Assembly (NCBI GenBank): GCA_016715365.1
Contig: JADKAM010000004.1
Location: forward strand, 434,001-498,000
DNA: 64,000 nucleotides
Reading direction: 5' to 3'
DNA from: Chitinophagaceae bacterium
GTDB lineage: Bacteria > Bacteroidota > Bacteroidia > Chitinophagales > Chitinophagaceae
Position numbers and translations under genes: made by a program. Under the pieces are notes generated by a model. That model had not been told where the DNA came from, did no database searches, and worked only from the letters and a program-made list of their open reading frames with translations. Numbering within the stretch: position 1 is the first letter of the stretch; each line of letters starts with the position of its first letter. This document shows, in pieces, positions 42,489 through 50,293 of the stretch.

Positions 42489-42559
42489 GAATTTTTAATT
42501 TATACTAAATAACAACGTTACGTTATTCAAAAATAACACATTCTGCTCTCTGCACTTAT

Positions 42560-42591
42560 AAAAAAAGTGCAGTTGTTTTATACAACTGCAC
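42560..42591 (-). terminator. Rho-independent terminator of the PEGA-domain gene
   Basis: Perfect 10-bp stem GTGCAGTTGT / ACAACTGCAC (42567-42576 with 42582-42591), loop of 5 nt; on the minus strand a run of seven T follows. Confidence 0.85.
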
Positions 42592-42618
42592 AGCACACCG
42601 AGATCAAAAAAGGTCAAA

Positions 42619-43533
42619 TCAGTTTTTAAGTTTTGTGATCAGTTCGTCTAAAAAGCCATCATAAGTTTTTAAAATGCGCCCAATTGGATCAAACTGTTCA
42701 TCAGCACTGTAAGGTGTGCGGGGCGAACCCGATGCTTCAGAAATGAATTTTATTTTGTAGGTCAGGGGATCGTCTGTGGCCTGTTTTACAATAACACGCA
42801 TCCGTACCGTATTTGCTGCAAACGGTTTGCCCACCCAGGCAGTTCGTAAATAACCCGATTTTTCGTCATTCATTTCAAGAACATCAAACTTTCCCAATAC
42901 GGTTGCCACAATTATTTTCCAGGCTTCCTCCTTATTACGTTCTGATTTTACATTTAAGATCAGTTCCTTATTAGCAATATCAGATTCAATGGATGAAGTA
43001 TAGGACTCATCCTGTTGTAATTTAAAATAGTCGCTTTTTGGAGGGGCTCCCTGGCCTTTCTTTTTACAGTAAGTCCTGGATTCCTGAATAAATCCTTCTG
43101 CTCGTACTTCCACGGTTAAACATTCATTTAAGGGAACCGAAAGCTGGTGAGAGCCCGATCCCATTTCTACTCCGTTCACAAATATCTTCGCAGTTTGCGG
43201 AGATGATGTGATGGAAACGGATGAAGGCAGTAAAGTTTCATCTTGTTTTAACTGAATGTTATCCATTTTTGGAGGGTCATCATAACCTCTTTTATTACAA
43301 TAAGTCCGTACTTCCGGTAAGTAACCTTCATCCCTCACTTCTACAGTAACACAATCTTTTTTGCCAACGCTAACAGTATAGCTTCCGGTGCCCTTGATGC
43401 GGCCATCTACATAGATACGTGCGGTAGCGGGAGTTGCAATGATGTTTACTTTTTGGGCATAAGATGTGAGCTGTTGCCCCGAAACAAGAATTAAGCAAAT
43501 AAGAATTGCTTTCAAAAATGATTTTTTGATCAT
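42619..43533 (-). CDS. Exported protein with two PEGA-like domains
   Basis: 304 aa. Signal peptide (about 1-26, '...TSYAQ'). Two PEGA-type Ig-like units, about 30-95 and 104-170, share 'ATARIYVDGRIKGTGSYTVS' and 'KDCVTVEVRDEGYLPE' patterns ('IFVNGVEMGSGSHQLSV', 'ECLTVEVRAEGFIQESRTYC' in the second), each with an internal Cys pair. The C-terminal half (about 195-304) is an alpha/beta domain of unknown type. PEGA units usually anchor to the envelope or bind polysaccharide. It stands alone, with a terminator behind it. Confidence 0.8.
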   Translation of the reverse strand: MIKKSFLKAILICLILVSGQQLTSYAQKVNIIATPATARIYVDGRIKGTGSYTVSVGKKDCVTVEVRDEGYLPEVRTYCNKRGYDDPPKMDNIQLKQDETLLPSSVSITSSPQTAKIFVNGVEMGSGSHQLSVPLNECLTVEVRAEGFIQESRTYCKKKGQGAPPKSDYFKLQQDESYTSSIESDIANKELILNVKSERNKEEAWKIIVATVLGKFDVLEMNDEKSGYLRTAWVGKPFAANTVRMRVIVKQATDDPLTYKIKFISEASGSPRTPYSADEQFDPIGRILKTYDGFLDELITKLKN

Positions 43534-43808
43534 AAGCCAGGTTTTAAGGTTGGTAAAAGTTAGTTTGGTTCAGCTTTTAAATATATACCTATTTCGCCAA
43601 AACTACTACTTGTATTTTTTATTTCTTTTGCAGAAAACACCCTTTTGTCCTGATCTATTCACCTTTTTTAATAAATGCATACAGGAATTATTTTTTACTG
43701 ATGACTGTATGAATTAATATGCGTCTAATGCTTCTATGCAGTATCCATGCTTTAACATATCTTTTATATGGATAAATTACAGCCATGCATCAAACAGCAA
43801 ACTGAATC

Positions 43809-44579
43809 ATGGAACAGCTGTTTACTGTGTTGTTAACGTTTTTGCTACTTTCCTGTAATAATAATCGAGAAAGATCTTCGGGATTACATGCCATTTCTGA
43901 CACAAACTTAAATCCTTACAAACAAATTAAAGCGATCCCATTGCCTGATGGATTTAAAAGAATAAAAGATGAAACGGGTTCCTTTACAGGGTTCTTAAGA
44001 AATGTTAACCTGAAAGAAAATACAACAGTCCATCTCTTCAACGGACAGCCAAAACGAAACCAGTCTGCACAATATGCCTTGCTGGATATTTCAACAGGAA
44101 ATAAAGACCTGCAACAGTGTGCCGATGCTGTTATGCGGCTGAGGGCCGAATACCAGTTTGCACAAAAGCAATTTGAACAGATCGTTTTTTATGATAATGA
44201 ACATACAGCCTATACTTTTTCAGCCCCATTCACCCGCGAACGTTTTGACAGCTATTTAGAGCGGGTATTTGGCATGTGCGGTTCAGCCTCCTTGTCAAAA
44301 CAATTAAAGCCTGTAAACCGCTTTTCACAAATTGAGCCCGGTGATGTTATTATAAGAGGTGGTTTTCCGGGGCACGCAGTTATTGTAATGGATGTGGCAG
44401 TCAATGATTCAGGCAAAAAGATCTATTTGCTGGCGCAGAGTTATATGCCCGCCCAGGATATTCATGTACTTAAAAATCCTGTGAATAACGGTCTGTCGCC
44501 CTGGTATGAAGTGAATGATGATCATATAATTGCTACACCTGAATATAGTTTTACGCAGCATGAACTGTGGCGGTGGTAA
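43809..44579 (+). CDS. DUF4846 domain lipoprotein
   Basis: 256 aa. Short lipoprotein signal with L-L-S-C near residue 16. The DUF4846 core is present: 'IPLPDGFKRIKDETGSFTGF', 'YALLDISTGNKDLQQCADAV', 'FGMCGSASLSKQLKPV', 'IEPGDVIIRGGFPGHAVIVM' and 'ALLAQSYMPAQDIH'-like 'LLAQSYMPAQD'. 'GHAVIVMD' and the Cys in 'GMCGSAS' recall a papain-like hydrolase arrangement, which is only an impression. Function of the family not known. It precedes the tRNA-Pro gene. Confidence 0.85.
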   Translation: MEQLFTVLLTFLLLSCNNNRERSSGLHAISDTNLNPYKQIKAIPLPDGFKRIKDETGSFTGFLRNVNLKENTTVHLFNGQPKRNQSAQYALLDISTGNKDLQQCADAVMRLRAEYQFAQKQFEQIVFYDNEHTAYTFSAPFTRERFDSYLERVFGMCGSASLSKQLKPVNRFSQIEPGDVIIRGGFPGHAVIVMDVAVNDSGKKIYLLAQSYMPAQDIHVLKNPVNNGLSPWYEVNDDHIIATPEYSFTQHELWRW

Positions 44580-44608
44580 ACGATTTTGTTTTTAGCAGAC
44601 TAACATTT

Positions 44609-44639
44609 TTTGAATTCTTGGTATTTGCCATTACTTTTG
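44609..44639 (+). promoter_or_regulatory. Promoter of the tRNA-Pro gene
   Basis: -33 box TTTG (44609-44612), 19-nt spacer, -7 box TACTTTTG (44632-44639); transcription would start near 44645, six bases before the tRNA. This is the best full match to the Bacteroidota consensus in the window. Confidence 0.75.
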
Positions 44640-44650
44640 CCGTCCGGTTT

Positions 44651-44724
44651 CGGGATGTAGCGCAGCCCGGTAGCGCACACGTCTGGGGGGCGTGGGGTCG
44701 CAAGTTCGAATCTTGTCATCCCGA
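44651..44724 (+). tRNA. tRNA-Pro, anticodon GGG
   Basis: 74-nt cloverleaf: acceptor stem CGGGATG / CATCCCG, D-arm GCGC...GCGC, anticodon stem CACGT/GCGTG with a 7-nt loop whose middle bases are GGG, and a T-arm with GTTCGAATC. Discriminator A; the CCA end is not encoded. Reads CCC (and CCU) proline codons. A worn partial copy of its 3' half lies 35 nt downstream. Confidence 0.93.
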
Positions 44725-44758
44725 CAATTAATCTCTACTTTTAACAGTAGACATATTA

Positions 44759-44796
44759 CGTGGGGTCGTCCCGATTTTAATCGGGATCATCGCGAC
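44759..44796 (+). repeat. Degenerate partial copy of the tRNA-Pro 3' half
   Basis: Begins with CGTGGGGTCG, identical to ten bases of the tRNA (44691-44700), and ends ATCATCGCGAC, close to the tRNA end GTCATCCCGAC. Between them is a different perfect hairpin (TCCCGAT / ATCGGGA). It may be a scar from recombination at the tRNA 3' end. Confidence 0.5.
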
Positions 44797-44833
44797 AAAA
44801 AAAAAGTTAGGTTTTACAACCTGACTTTTTTTT
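44797..44833 (+). terminator. Terminator after the tRNA-Pro region
   Basis: AAAAAAGTTAGGTT / AACCTGACTTTTTTTT hairpin (one mismatch) with a 4-nt loop and a long T-run. It also lies just upstream of the dihydroorotase-like gene. Confidence 0.8.
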
Positions 44834-44856
44834 ATGATATTTGCGCAATCTCTTAA

Positions 44857-46119
44857 ATGATGAAGATATTAATAAAGCAGGCTACAATCATTTCCCCCTT
44901 CTCTCCTTTTAACGGGCAAACAAAAGATATTTTAATAAAAGATGGTACGATTGCTTCCATAGGCAATGATATCACAGACAAAGCCGACCAGGTAATTGAA
45001 CAGGCCGGATTGTGTGTAAGCATTGGCTGGATGGACATGTTTGCCGATTTTGGCGACCCCGGGTTTGAGCAAAAGGAAAACATAGAATCCGGTGCAAAAG
45101 CTGCAGCAGCAGGTGGTTTTACTGATGTAATGCTGATGCCCAACAGTAAACCGGTTGTTGATAATAAGTCCCAGGTTGAATACATTGTTCAAAAAGCAAA
45201 AGGACTTGCCATAAACATTCACCCGCTGGGGGCCATTTCAAAAAAGACAGCAGGAACAGATCTTTCTGAGATGTATGATATGCAGCAATCAGGTGCCATT
45301 GCTTTCAGTGACGGAATTCACCCTGTACAGAGTGCGGGATTGGTTTTAAAAGCCCTGCAATATGTAAAAAGTTTCGAGGGAACCATTATACAGTTACCGG
45401 ATGATACCAGTATTGGTGCAAACGGGTTGATGAATGAAGGAATTATTTCTACCCAAATGGGATTACCCGGCAAACCCATACTGGCCGAAGAACTGATGGT
45501 GGCCAGGGATTTAAAACTGGCAAGGTATGCCAACAGTAAAATTCACTTTACTGGTATCTCTTCACCTAAAAGTATTGAGTACATTAAGCGGTCGAAAGAA
45601 AGCGGCATACAGGTAACCTGTTCCATCACGCCCTACCAGGTTTATTTTTGCGATGAAGATCTGCAGGGCTACGATACCAATCTTAAATTAAATCCGCCTC
45701 TCAGAACCAGGGCTGATATGGAGGCCATACAAAAAGCATTGCTCGACGGAATCATTGACTGTATAGCTTCTCATCACCTGCCACACCATTGGGACAATAA
45801 AGTATGTGAGTTTGAATATGCCAGGCACGGCATGATCGCCCTGGAAACCATGTTTGCCGTTTTAATGAGTTGTGGCTTGCCTGCCAAAGATTTTGTGCAG
45901 ATGCAAACCATTAATGTGCGGAATATTTTTGGTTTATCTATACCGGAAATAAAGGAAGGTGAAACTGCTTCGCTTACTTTATTTGTACCCGGCGCAGCAT
46001 TTACCTTTGAAGAAACCATGATACGATCCAAATCAAAGAACTCTCCTTTTATTGGCAAAAAACTAACAGGAAAAGTAGTAGGGATCATTAATAAATCGAA
46101 TATTCATCTGAACAACTGA
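44857..46119 (+). CDS. Dihydroorotase-like amidohydrolase lacking the HxH metal site
   Basis: 420 aa. The sequence follows PyrC of the Bacteroidota type: 'SIGWMDMFADFGDPGFEQKE' (55-74), 'GGFTDVMLMPNSKP', 'HFTGISSPKSIEYI', 'VKRSKESG'-like helices and 'NPPLRTRADMEAI'. In active enzymes residues 62, 64 and 66 are His, His and Arg; here they are Phe, Asp and Gly. The Asp of the last metal motif is His306 ('CIASHHLPHH'). Family relatives of this type are known as non-catalytic PyrC homologues in some bacteria. A regulatory or complex-holding role with ATCase is possible. It is followed by DUF4199 and a glycosyltransferase. Confidence 0.9.
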   Translation: MMKILIKQATIISPFSPFNGQTKDILIKDGTIASIGNDITDKADQVIEQAGLCVSIGWMDMFADFGDPGFEQKENIESGAKAAAAGGFTDVMLMPNSKPVVDNKSQVEYIVQKAKGLAINIHPLGAISKKTAGTDLSEMYDMQQSGAIAFSDGIHPVQSAGLVLKALQYVKSFEGTIIQLPDDTSIGANGLMNEGIISTQMGLPGKPILAEELMVARDLKLARYANSKIHFTGISSPKSIEYIKRSKESGIQVTCSITPYQVYFCDEDLQGYDTNLKLNPPLRTRADMEAIQKALLDGIIDCIASHHLPHHWDNKVCEFEYARHGMIALETMFAVLMSCGLPAKDFVQMQTINVRNIFGLSIPEIKEGETASLTLFVPGAAFTFEETMIRSKSKNSPFIGKKLTGKVVGIINKSNIHLNN

Positions 46120-46120
46120 C

Positions 46121-46609
46121 ATGCTTAAAAATTTAAATGCAACTAATAAAGGATTAATAACAGGCCTGGTAATGATCGGCATTACGCTGGGCATTTTCTA
46201 TTCGGGCCAGTCTGCTGCCAGTCCGTTGCAATACCTGGTGCATATCGTGTATGCTGCCGGCATTGCATGGACGATTTACGAGTATTCAAGATCTGCGGAG
46301 AACACCAATAAGTTTGGTGCATTTTTTTTACAGGGTTTTAAATGCTTTATTGTGATCACCCTGCTGATGGTAATTTTTACCATTGTATTTAATAAACTGC
46401 ATCCCGAGTTTAAAGAAGGCATGGTGAAAGCATACAACGAAGAAATGGTTAAAAAGGGAAACAGTACACCGGCTGAAATATTGAAAAATATTGAAAACGC
46501 AAAAGAATATTATCTTACGATGCTCATTTCAGGGGCTATATTTGTGTATTTGGCTACCGGGGCTGTTTTTACAGCAGCTACCTCATTAATATTTATGAAG
46601 AGAAAATAA
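46121..46609 (+). CDS. DUF4199 membrane protein
   Basis: 162 aa with four hydrophobic segments (about 10-30, 36-58, 65-87, 129-157), matching the Bacteroidota DUF4199 family. A short charged loop ('EEMVKKGNSTPAEILKNIEN') lies between segments 3 and 4. It starts one base after the dihydroorotase-like stop and ends 4 bp before a GT2 glycosyltransferase, so the three are one operon. Function unknown. Confidence 0.85.
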   Translation: MLKNLNATNKGLITGLVMIGITLGIFYSGQSAASPLQYLVHIVYAAGIAWTIYEYSRSAENTNKFGAFFLQGFKCFIVITLLMVIFTIVFNKLHPEFKEGMVKAYNEEMVKKGNSTPAEILKNIENAKEYYLTMLISGAIFVYLATGAVFTAATSLIFMKRK

Positions 46610-46613
46610 ACTA

Positions 46614-47561
46614 ATGGATCTATCAATTGTAATACCGCTATTTAACGAAGATGAGTCTTTGCCCGAACTTACGGCATGGATTGAAAAAGTAATGCTGCAA
46701 AACAATTTCAGCTACGAGATCATTTTGATCGATGACGGCAGTACAGACAATTCCTGGCAGGTGATTGAACAGCTTCGTATGGCCAATCCCCATATTAAAG
46801 GCATCAAATTTCAACGCAATTATGGCAAAAGTGCTGCATTGAACGAAGGCTTTAAAGCCGCACAGGGTGAAGTGATCATCACCATGGATGCTGATATGCA
46901 GGATAGTCCGGATGAAATTCCGGAACTGCGCAGAATGATTGTAGAAGACGGATTTGATATAGTAAGTGGCTGGAAGAAAAAACGCTATGATAACCGGCTT
47001 ACAAAAAATATTCCTTCAAAATTATTTAATGCCGCTGCCAGAAGAAGTTCAAAAATCAAACTGCACGATTTTAACTGCGGTTTAAAATCATACCGCAAAA
47101 AAGTAGTAAAGAGCGTTGAAATTTATGGCGAAATGCACCGCTATATTCCCATACTGGCCAAATGGGCCGGCTTTAGAAAAATCGGCGAAAAAGTGGTGGA
47201 GCACCGTGCCCGTAAATACGGTGTTACCAAATTTGGCTGGGAGCGTTTTGTCAATGGCTTTCTCGATCTGGGATCTATCACTTTTGTTGGCAAGTTTGGT
47301 AAAAGGCCCATGCATTTTTTTGGTTTGTGGGGCACTTTATTTTTCTTTAGTGGTTTTATGATCTTTTTATACCTCACCATTTCTAAATTCTTTTTTGACC
47401 AGACCGGTATGACACAGCGGCCACTCTTCTTCGTGGCTATATTAGTGATGATCATTGGTTCGCAACTGTTCCTGGCTGGTTTTATTGGCGAACTGATAGC
47501 CCGCAACTCACCGGAAAGAAATAATTATTTAATAGAGGATAAACTAGGGATAGAACGCTGA
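46614..47561 (+). CDS. Family 2 glycosyltransferase, membrane-anchored (DPM1/GtrB-like)
   Basis: 315 aa. GT-A catalytic domain at about 1-225 with 'VIPLFNEDESLPEL', 'LIDDGSTDNSWQV', 'KFQRNYGKSAALNEGFKAAQ' and 'TMDADMQDSPDEI' (DxD), then two C-terminal membrane helices ('FGLWGTLFFFSGFMIFLY', 'FFVAILVMIIGSQLFLAGF'). Such enzymes attach a sugar to polyprenyl phosphate at the inner membrane. The last two codons and the stop codon lie inside an inverted-repeat arm that belongs to the next element, so the original C-terminus may have been altered. Confidence 0.92.
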   Translation: MDLSIVIPLFNEDESLPELTAWIEKVMLQNNFSYEIILIDDGSTDNSWQVIEQLRMANPHIKGIKFQRNYGKSAALNEGFKAAQGEVIITMDADMQDSPDEIPELRRMIVEDGFDIVSGWKKKRYDNRLTKNIPSKLFNAAARRSSKIKLHDFNCGLKSYRKKVVKSVEIYGEMHRYIPILAKWAGFRKIGEKVVEHRARKYGVTKFGWERFVNGFLDLGSITFVGKFGKRPMHFFGLWGTLFFFSGFMIFLYLTISKFFFDQTGMTQRPLFFVAILVMIIGSQLFLAGFIGELIARNSPERNNYLIEDKLGIER

Positions 47562-47592
47562 TGACACGGATTAGACAGATTGAAACTGATTT
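47549..47592 (+). repeat. Left inverted arm of the GxxExxY element
   Basis: 'GATAGAACGCTGATGACACG' followed by 'GATTAGACAGATTGAAACTG'. The right arm at 47972-48010 is its imperfect reverse complement (about 34 of 42 positions). A near-identical single copy lies at 52200-52232 (29 of 33 bases). Confidence 0.8.
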
Positions 47593-47973
47593 ATGTTATT
47601 ACATGAAGAAATATCTGATAAAATTTTAAAAAGCTTCTACACTGTTTATAACAAACTAGGATATGGCTTTTTGGAGAAAGTATATGAAAATGCATTAATA
47701 CTGGAATTGCGTAATGCTGGTTTAAACTGTTCAAAACAAGTTCCTATAGAAGTATACTACGAAGGAGTAAGTGTTGGCAATTATTTTGCAGATATACTGG
47801 TAGAAGATAAAATAATTTTAGAACTCAAAGCAGGAGATGGAGCATTGATTGAAGAGCATGAATTACAATTAATCAATTACCTGAAAGCAACTGATAAAGA
47901 AGTAGGTATCTTACTTTTTTTTGGAAAAAAACCTGTCTTCAAAAGGAAAATATTTACAAACGATAATAAATAA
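47593..47973 (+). CDS. GxxExxY family protein (PD-(D/E)XK nuclease fold)
   Basis: 126 aa. The name motif G-x-x-E-x-x-Y is 'GFLEKVY' near residues 22-28. The nuclease-fold residues follow in order: Asp in 'NYFADILVED' and the E-x-K in 'IILELKAGD', so a metal-dependent nuclease site is possible. The family has no proven function as far as I know. The gene fits exactly between two ~40-bp inverted arms: ATG follows the left arm and the stop lies at the first bases of the right arm. This makes a compact ~460-bp unit set between two glycosyltransferase genes. Confidence 0.85.
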   Translation: MLLHEEISDKILKSFYTVYNKLGYGFLEKVYENALILELRNAGLNCSKQVPIEVYYEGVSVGNYFADILVEDKIILELKAGDGALIEEHELQLINYLKATDKEVGILLFFGKKPVFKRKIFTNDNK

Positions 47974-48010
47974 TCAGTTAAAATCAGTTTTATCAGTGTC
48001 ATCAGCGTTC
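47972..48010 (-). repeat. Right inverted arm of the GxxExxY element
   Basis: Reads 'AATCAGTTAAAATCAG', 'TTTTATCAGTGTCATCAGCG', TTC. It pairs with the left arm. The next gene's probable GTG start lies within it. Confidence 0.8.
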
Positions 48011-49162
48011 CATCATGTTATTATCATAGGCCCCGCACATCCGCTGCGTGGCGGCGGTATTACAACATTTAATGAACGACTTGCCCGTCAGTTTCAAAAT
48101 GAAGGCCATCACACAAGTATCTATTCATTCTCTTTGCAATACCCCGGTTTTTTGTTCCCCGGTAAATCACAATTTACTGATGAGCCTGCACCAAAAGATT
48201 TAGATATTCATACAAGGATCAACTCTGTAAATCCATTAAACTGGATAAGTGTTGGTAACGAAATAAAAAAACTGAAACCCGATATTGTTATTGTAAGATA
48301 CTGGATACCCCTGATGGGACCCTGTTTGGGAACCATCCTCCGCATCATCAAGAAAAATAAACATACCCGTATCATCTGCATTGCAGATAATATTGTACCA
48401 CACGAAAAACGTTTTGGCGATAAACCCTTCACCCGTTATTTTATTAAACCGGTGGATGCATTTATTACCATGAGCGAAAAAGTGCTGGCCGACCTGAGAT
48501 CATTCACTGCAAAAAAAGCAGTCCTTGTCCCCCACCCTTTGTATGATAATTTTGGGGAGAAGATTTCAAAAACAGCAGCCAGAAGTCAATTAAAAATTAA
48601 AAATGAAGAATTAATAATTTTATTCTTTGGTTTCATTCGCAAATACAAAGGACTTGATATATTGCTTGATGCAATGAAATTAATAAACACAAAACACTCC
48701 GCAGGATCCTTCGGACAAATGCAAAACCCAAAACTCTTAATCGCCGGTGAATTTTACGAAGACAGAAAAACATACGACGAACAGATAGACAAACTTGGCA
48801 TCCGGGATAAACTGATCCTGCACACTGATTTCATTCCCGACAGCGAAGTAAAGAATTATGTATGTGCTGCAGATGTGGTTATTCAGCCTTACCGCAATGC
48901 AACACAAAGCGGCGTTACGCCGCTGGCCTATCATTTTGAAGTGCCCATGATCGTTACCAATGTGGGTGGTTTACCGGCCATGGTACCTGATAATAAAGTG
49001 GGCCTGGTGGCAGAACCCACTGCAGCATCGCTGGCAGAAAAAATTCAGGAATATTTTGAAAAAGGCGAAGACCATTTTCTGCCGCACCTGCTGGAAGAAA
49101 AGAAAAAGTTCAGCTGGACAAAAATGCTGCAAAGCATACTTGAAGTGGCCAATAGTAAGTAA
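47996..49162 (+). CDS. Glycosyltransferase family 4 (GT-B) enzyme
   Basis: 388 aa from a GTG at 47996; a TTG start at 47921 would overlap the GxxExxY gene. GT-B features: 'IIGPAHPLRGGGITTFNERL' near the start, 'IICIADNIVPHEKRF', 'ILFFGFIRKYKGLDILLDAM' and 'PYRNATQSGVTPLAYHFEVP' (the E-x7-E region is relaxed) with 'MIVTNVGGLPAMV'. It likely adds a sugar in envelope polysaccharide synthesis. No ATG precedes 'HHVIIIGPAHP'; the normal start seems to have been replaced by the repeat arm. A GHMP kinase and heptose genes follow. Confidence 0.88.
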   Translation: MSSAFHHVIIIGPAHPLRGGGITTFNERLARQFQNEGHHTSIYSFSLQYPGFLFPGKSQFTDEPAPKDLDIHTRINSVNPLNWISVGNEIKKLKPDIVIVRYWIPLMGPCLGTILRIIKKNKHTRIICIADNIVPHEKRFGDKPFTRYFIKPVDAFITMSEKVLADLRSFTAKKAVLVPHPLYDNFGEKISKTAARSQLKIKNEELIILFFGFIRKYKGLDILLDAMKLINTKHSAGSFGQMQNPKLLIAGEFYEDRKTYDEQIDKLGIRDKLILHTDFIPDSEVKNYVCAADVVIQPYRNATQSGVTPLAYHFEVPMIVTNVGGLPAMVPDNKVGLVAEPTAASLAEKIQEYFEKGEDHFLPHLLEEKKKFSWTKMLQSILEVANSK

Positions 49163-49170
49163 ATTGCCGC

Positions 49171-49233
49171 AAGGTTGCCAACCTTTACAGAAATATTTAC
49201 ATTTAATTGAATTGTAGTAAGGTTGGCAACCTT
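49171..49233. repeat. REP pair of the GGTTGCCAACC family
   Basis: Two palindromes, AAGGTTGCCAACCTT (49171-49185) and AAGGTTGGCAACCTT (49219-49233), about 33 bp apart, in the gap between the GT4 gene and the GHMP kinase. The same words surround the second transposase at 62-63 kb, 13 kb away. Confidence 0.75.
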
Positions 49234-49260
49234 TTTAAACAGCCTTTTTAAACACGAAAC

Positions 49261-50283
49261 ATGATCTACAGAAGCAAAGCTCCCTTAAGAATTGGATTGG
49301 CCGGCGGCGGTACTGATGTGAGCCCATACAGCGATCAGTTTGGCGGCGCTATCTTAAATGCCACCATTTCCCTTTCTGCCTATGCTGCTATTGAAACTTT
49401 AACTGAAAATAAAATTATTATAGAAGCGCTTGACAGGGATGAACAACAAAGTTTTGACCTGCTTAATGTGTTACCCATTGATGGTACACTTGATCTATTG
49501 AAAGGTGTATACAACCGTATTCAAAAAGATTATGATCCTCCTGTTAAAGGTTTCCGGCTCTCCACTTTTGTAGATGCACCGGCCGGTTCTGGTTTGGGCA
49601 CTTCCTCAACTTTAGTAGTAGCGGTGCTGGGTGCTTTTAAAGAAATGCTGAAGCTGCCTTTAGATGAATATAAGATCGCACAATATGCTTATGATATTGA
49701 GCGCAACGACCTGCAACTGGCCGGTGGTAAGCAGGATCAGTATGCGGCCACTTTTGGTGGCGTAAATTTTATGGAGTTTTATGCAGGCGATAAAGTGATC
49801 GTAAATCCATTGCGCATTAAACCACAATATTTACATGAGTTGGAAAATAACCTGGTACTTTATTTTACTTCCACTTCCAGGGAAAGTGCTGCGATCATCA
49901 AAGAGCAGGTAAAAAATGTAAATGAGAAGAATGAAAAAAGTATAGAAGCCATGCATCATTTAAAAGACCAGGCAAAAATGATGAAGGAAGCATTGCTGCA
50001 GGGTAAACTGGATGAGATAGGCCTGATACTGGATTACGGCTTTGAACAAAAACGGAATATGGCCGCCAATATCAGCAACAGCCGTATTGAAGATGTGTAT
50101 GCTGCTGCCAAAGCTGCCGGTGCAACCGGTGGTAAAATAAGCGGTGCCGGCGGTGGCGGATTTATGATATTTTATTGCCCCGGCAATACCCGCCATGCTG
50201 TCATTAAAACATTGAATAGTTTTGGTGGCACGGTTCGTGATTATTCTTTCACCAAATATGGTTTAACAACCTGGAGCATTTAA
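49261..50283 (+). CDS. hddA: GHMP kinase, D-glycero-D-manno-heptose-7-phosphate kinase type
   Basis: 340 aa. 'SKAPLRIGLAGGGTDVSPYS' and the ATP loop 'APAGSGLGTSSTLVVAVLG' are typical of HddA and related sugar kinases, with 'GATGGKISGAGGGGFMIFY' as the third GHMP motif. HddA phosphorylates D-glycero-D-manno-heptose-7-phosphate at C1 on the way to GDP-heptose. Neighbours gmhA, hddC and gmhB complete the pathway, which raises confidence over other GHMP kinases. Confidence 0.88.
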   Translation: MIYRSKAPLRIGLAGGGTDVSPYSDQFGGAILNATISLSAYAAIETLTENKIIIEALDRDEQQSFDLLNVLPIDGTLDLLKGVYNRIQKDYDPPVKGFRLSTFVDAPAGSGLGTSSTLVVAVLGAFKEMLKLPLDEYKIAQYAYDIERNDLQLAGGKQDQYAATFGGVNFMEFYAGDKVIVNPLRIKPQYLHELENNLVLYFTSTSRESAAIIKEQVKNVNEKNEKSIEAMHHLKDQAKMMKEALLQGKLDEIGLILDYGFEQKRNMAANISNSRIEDVYAAAKAAGATGGKISGAGGGGFMIFYCPGNTRHAVIKTLNSFGGTVRDYSFTKYGLTTWSI

Positions 50284-50293
50284 TTAAAAAAAT

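Noticed and set aside
47921..47995. TTG at 47921 as start of the GT4 gene.
   Set aside because: It would overlap the GxxExxY coding region and add residues with no counterpart in the family; GTG at 47996 is closer to the conserved start.
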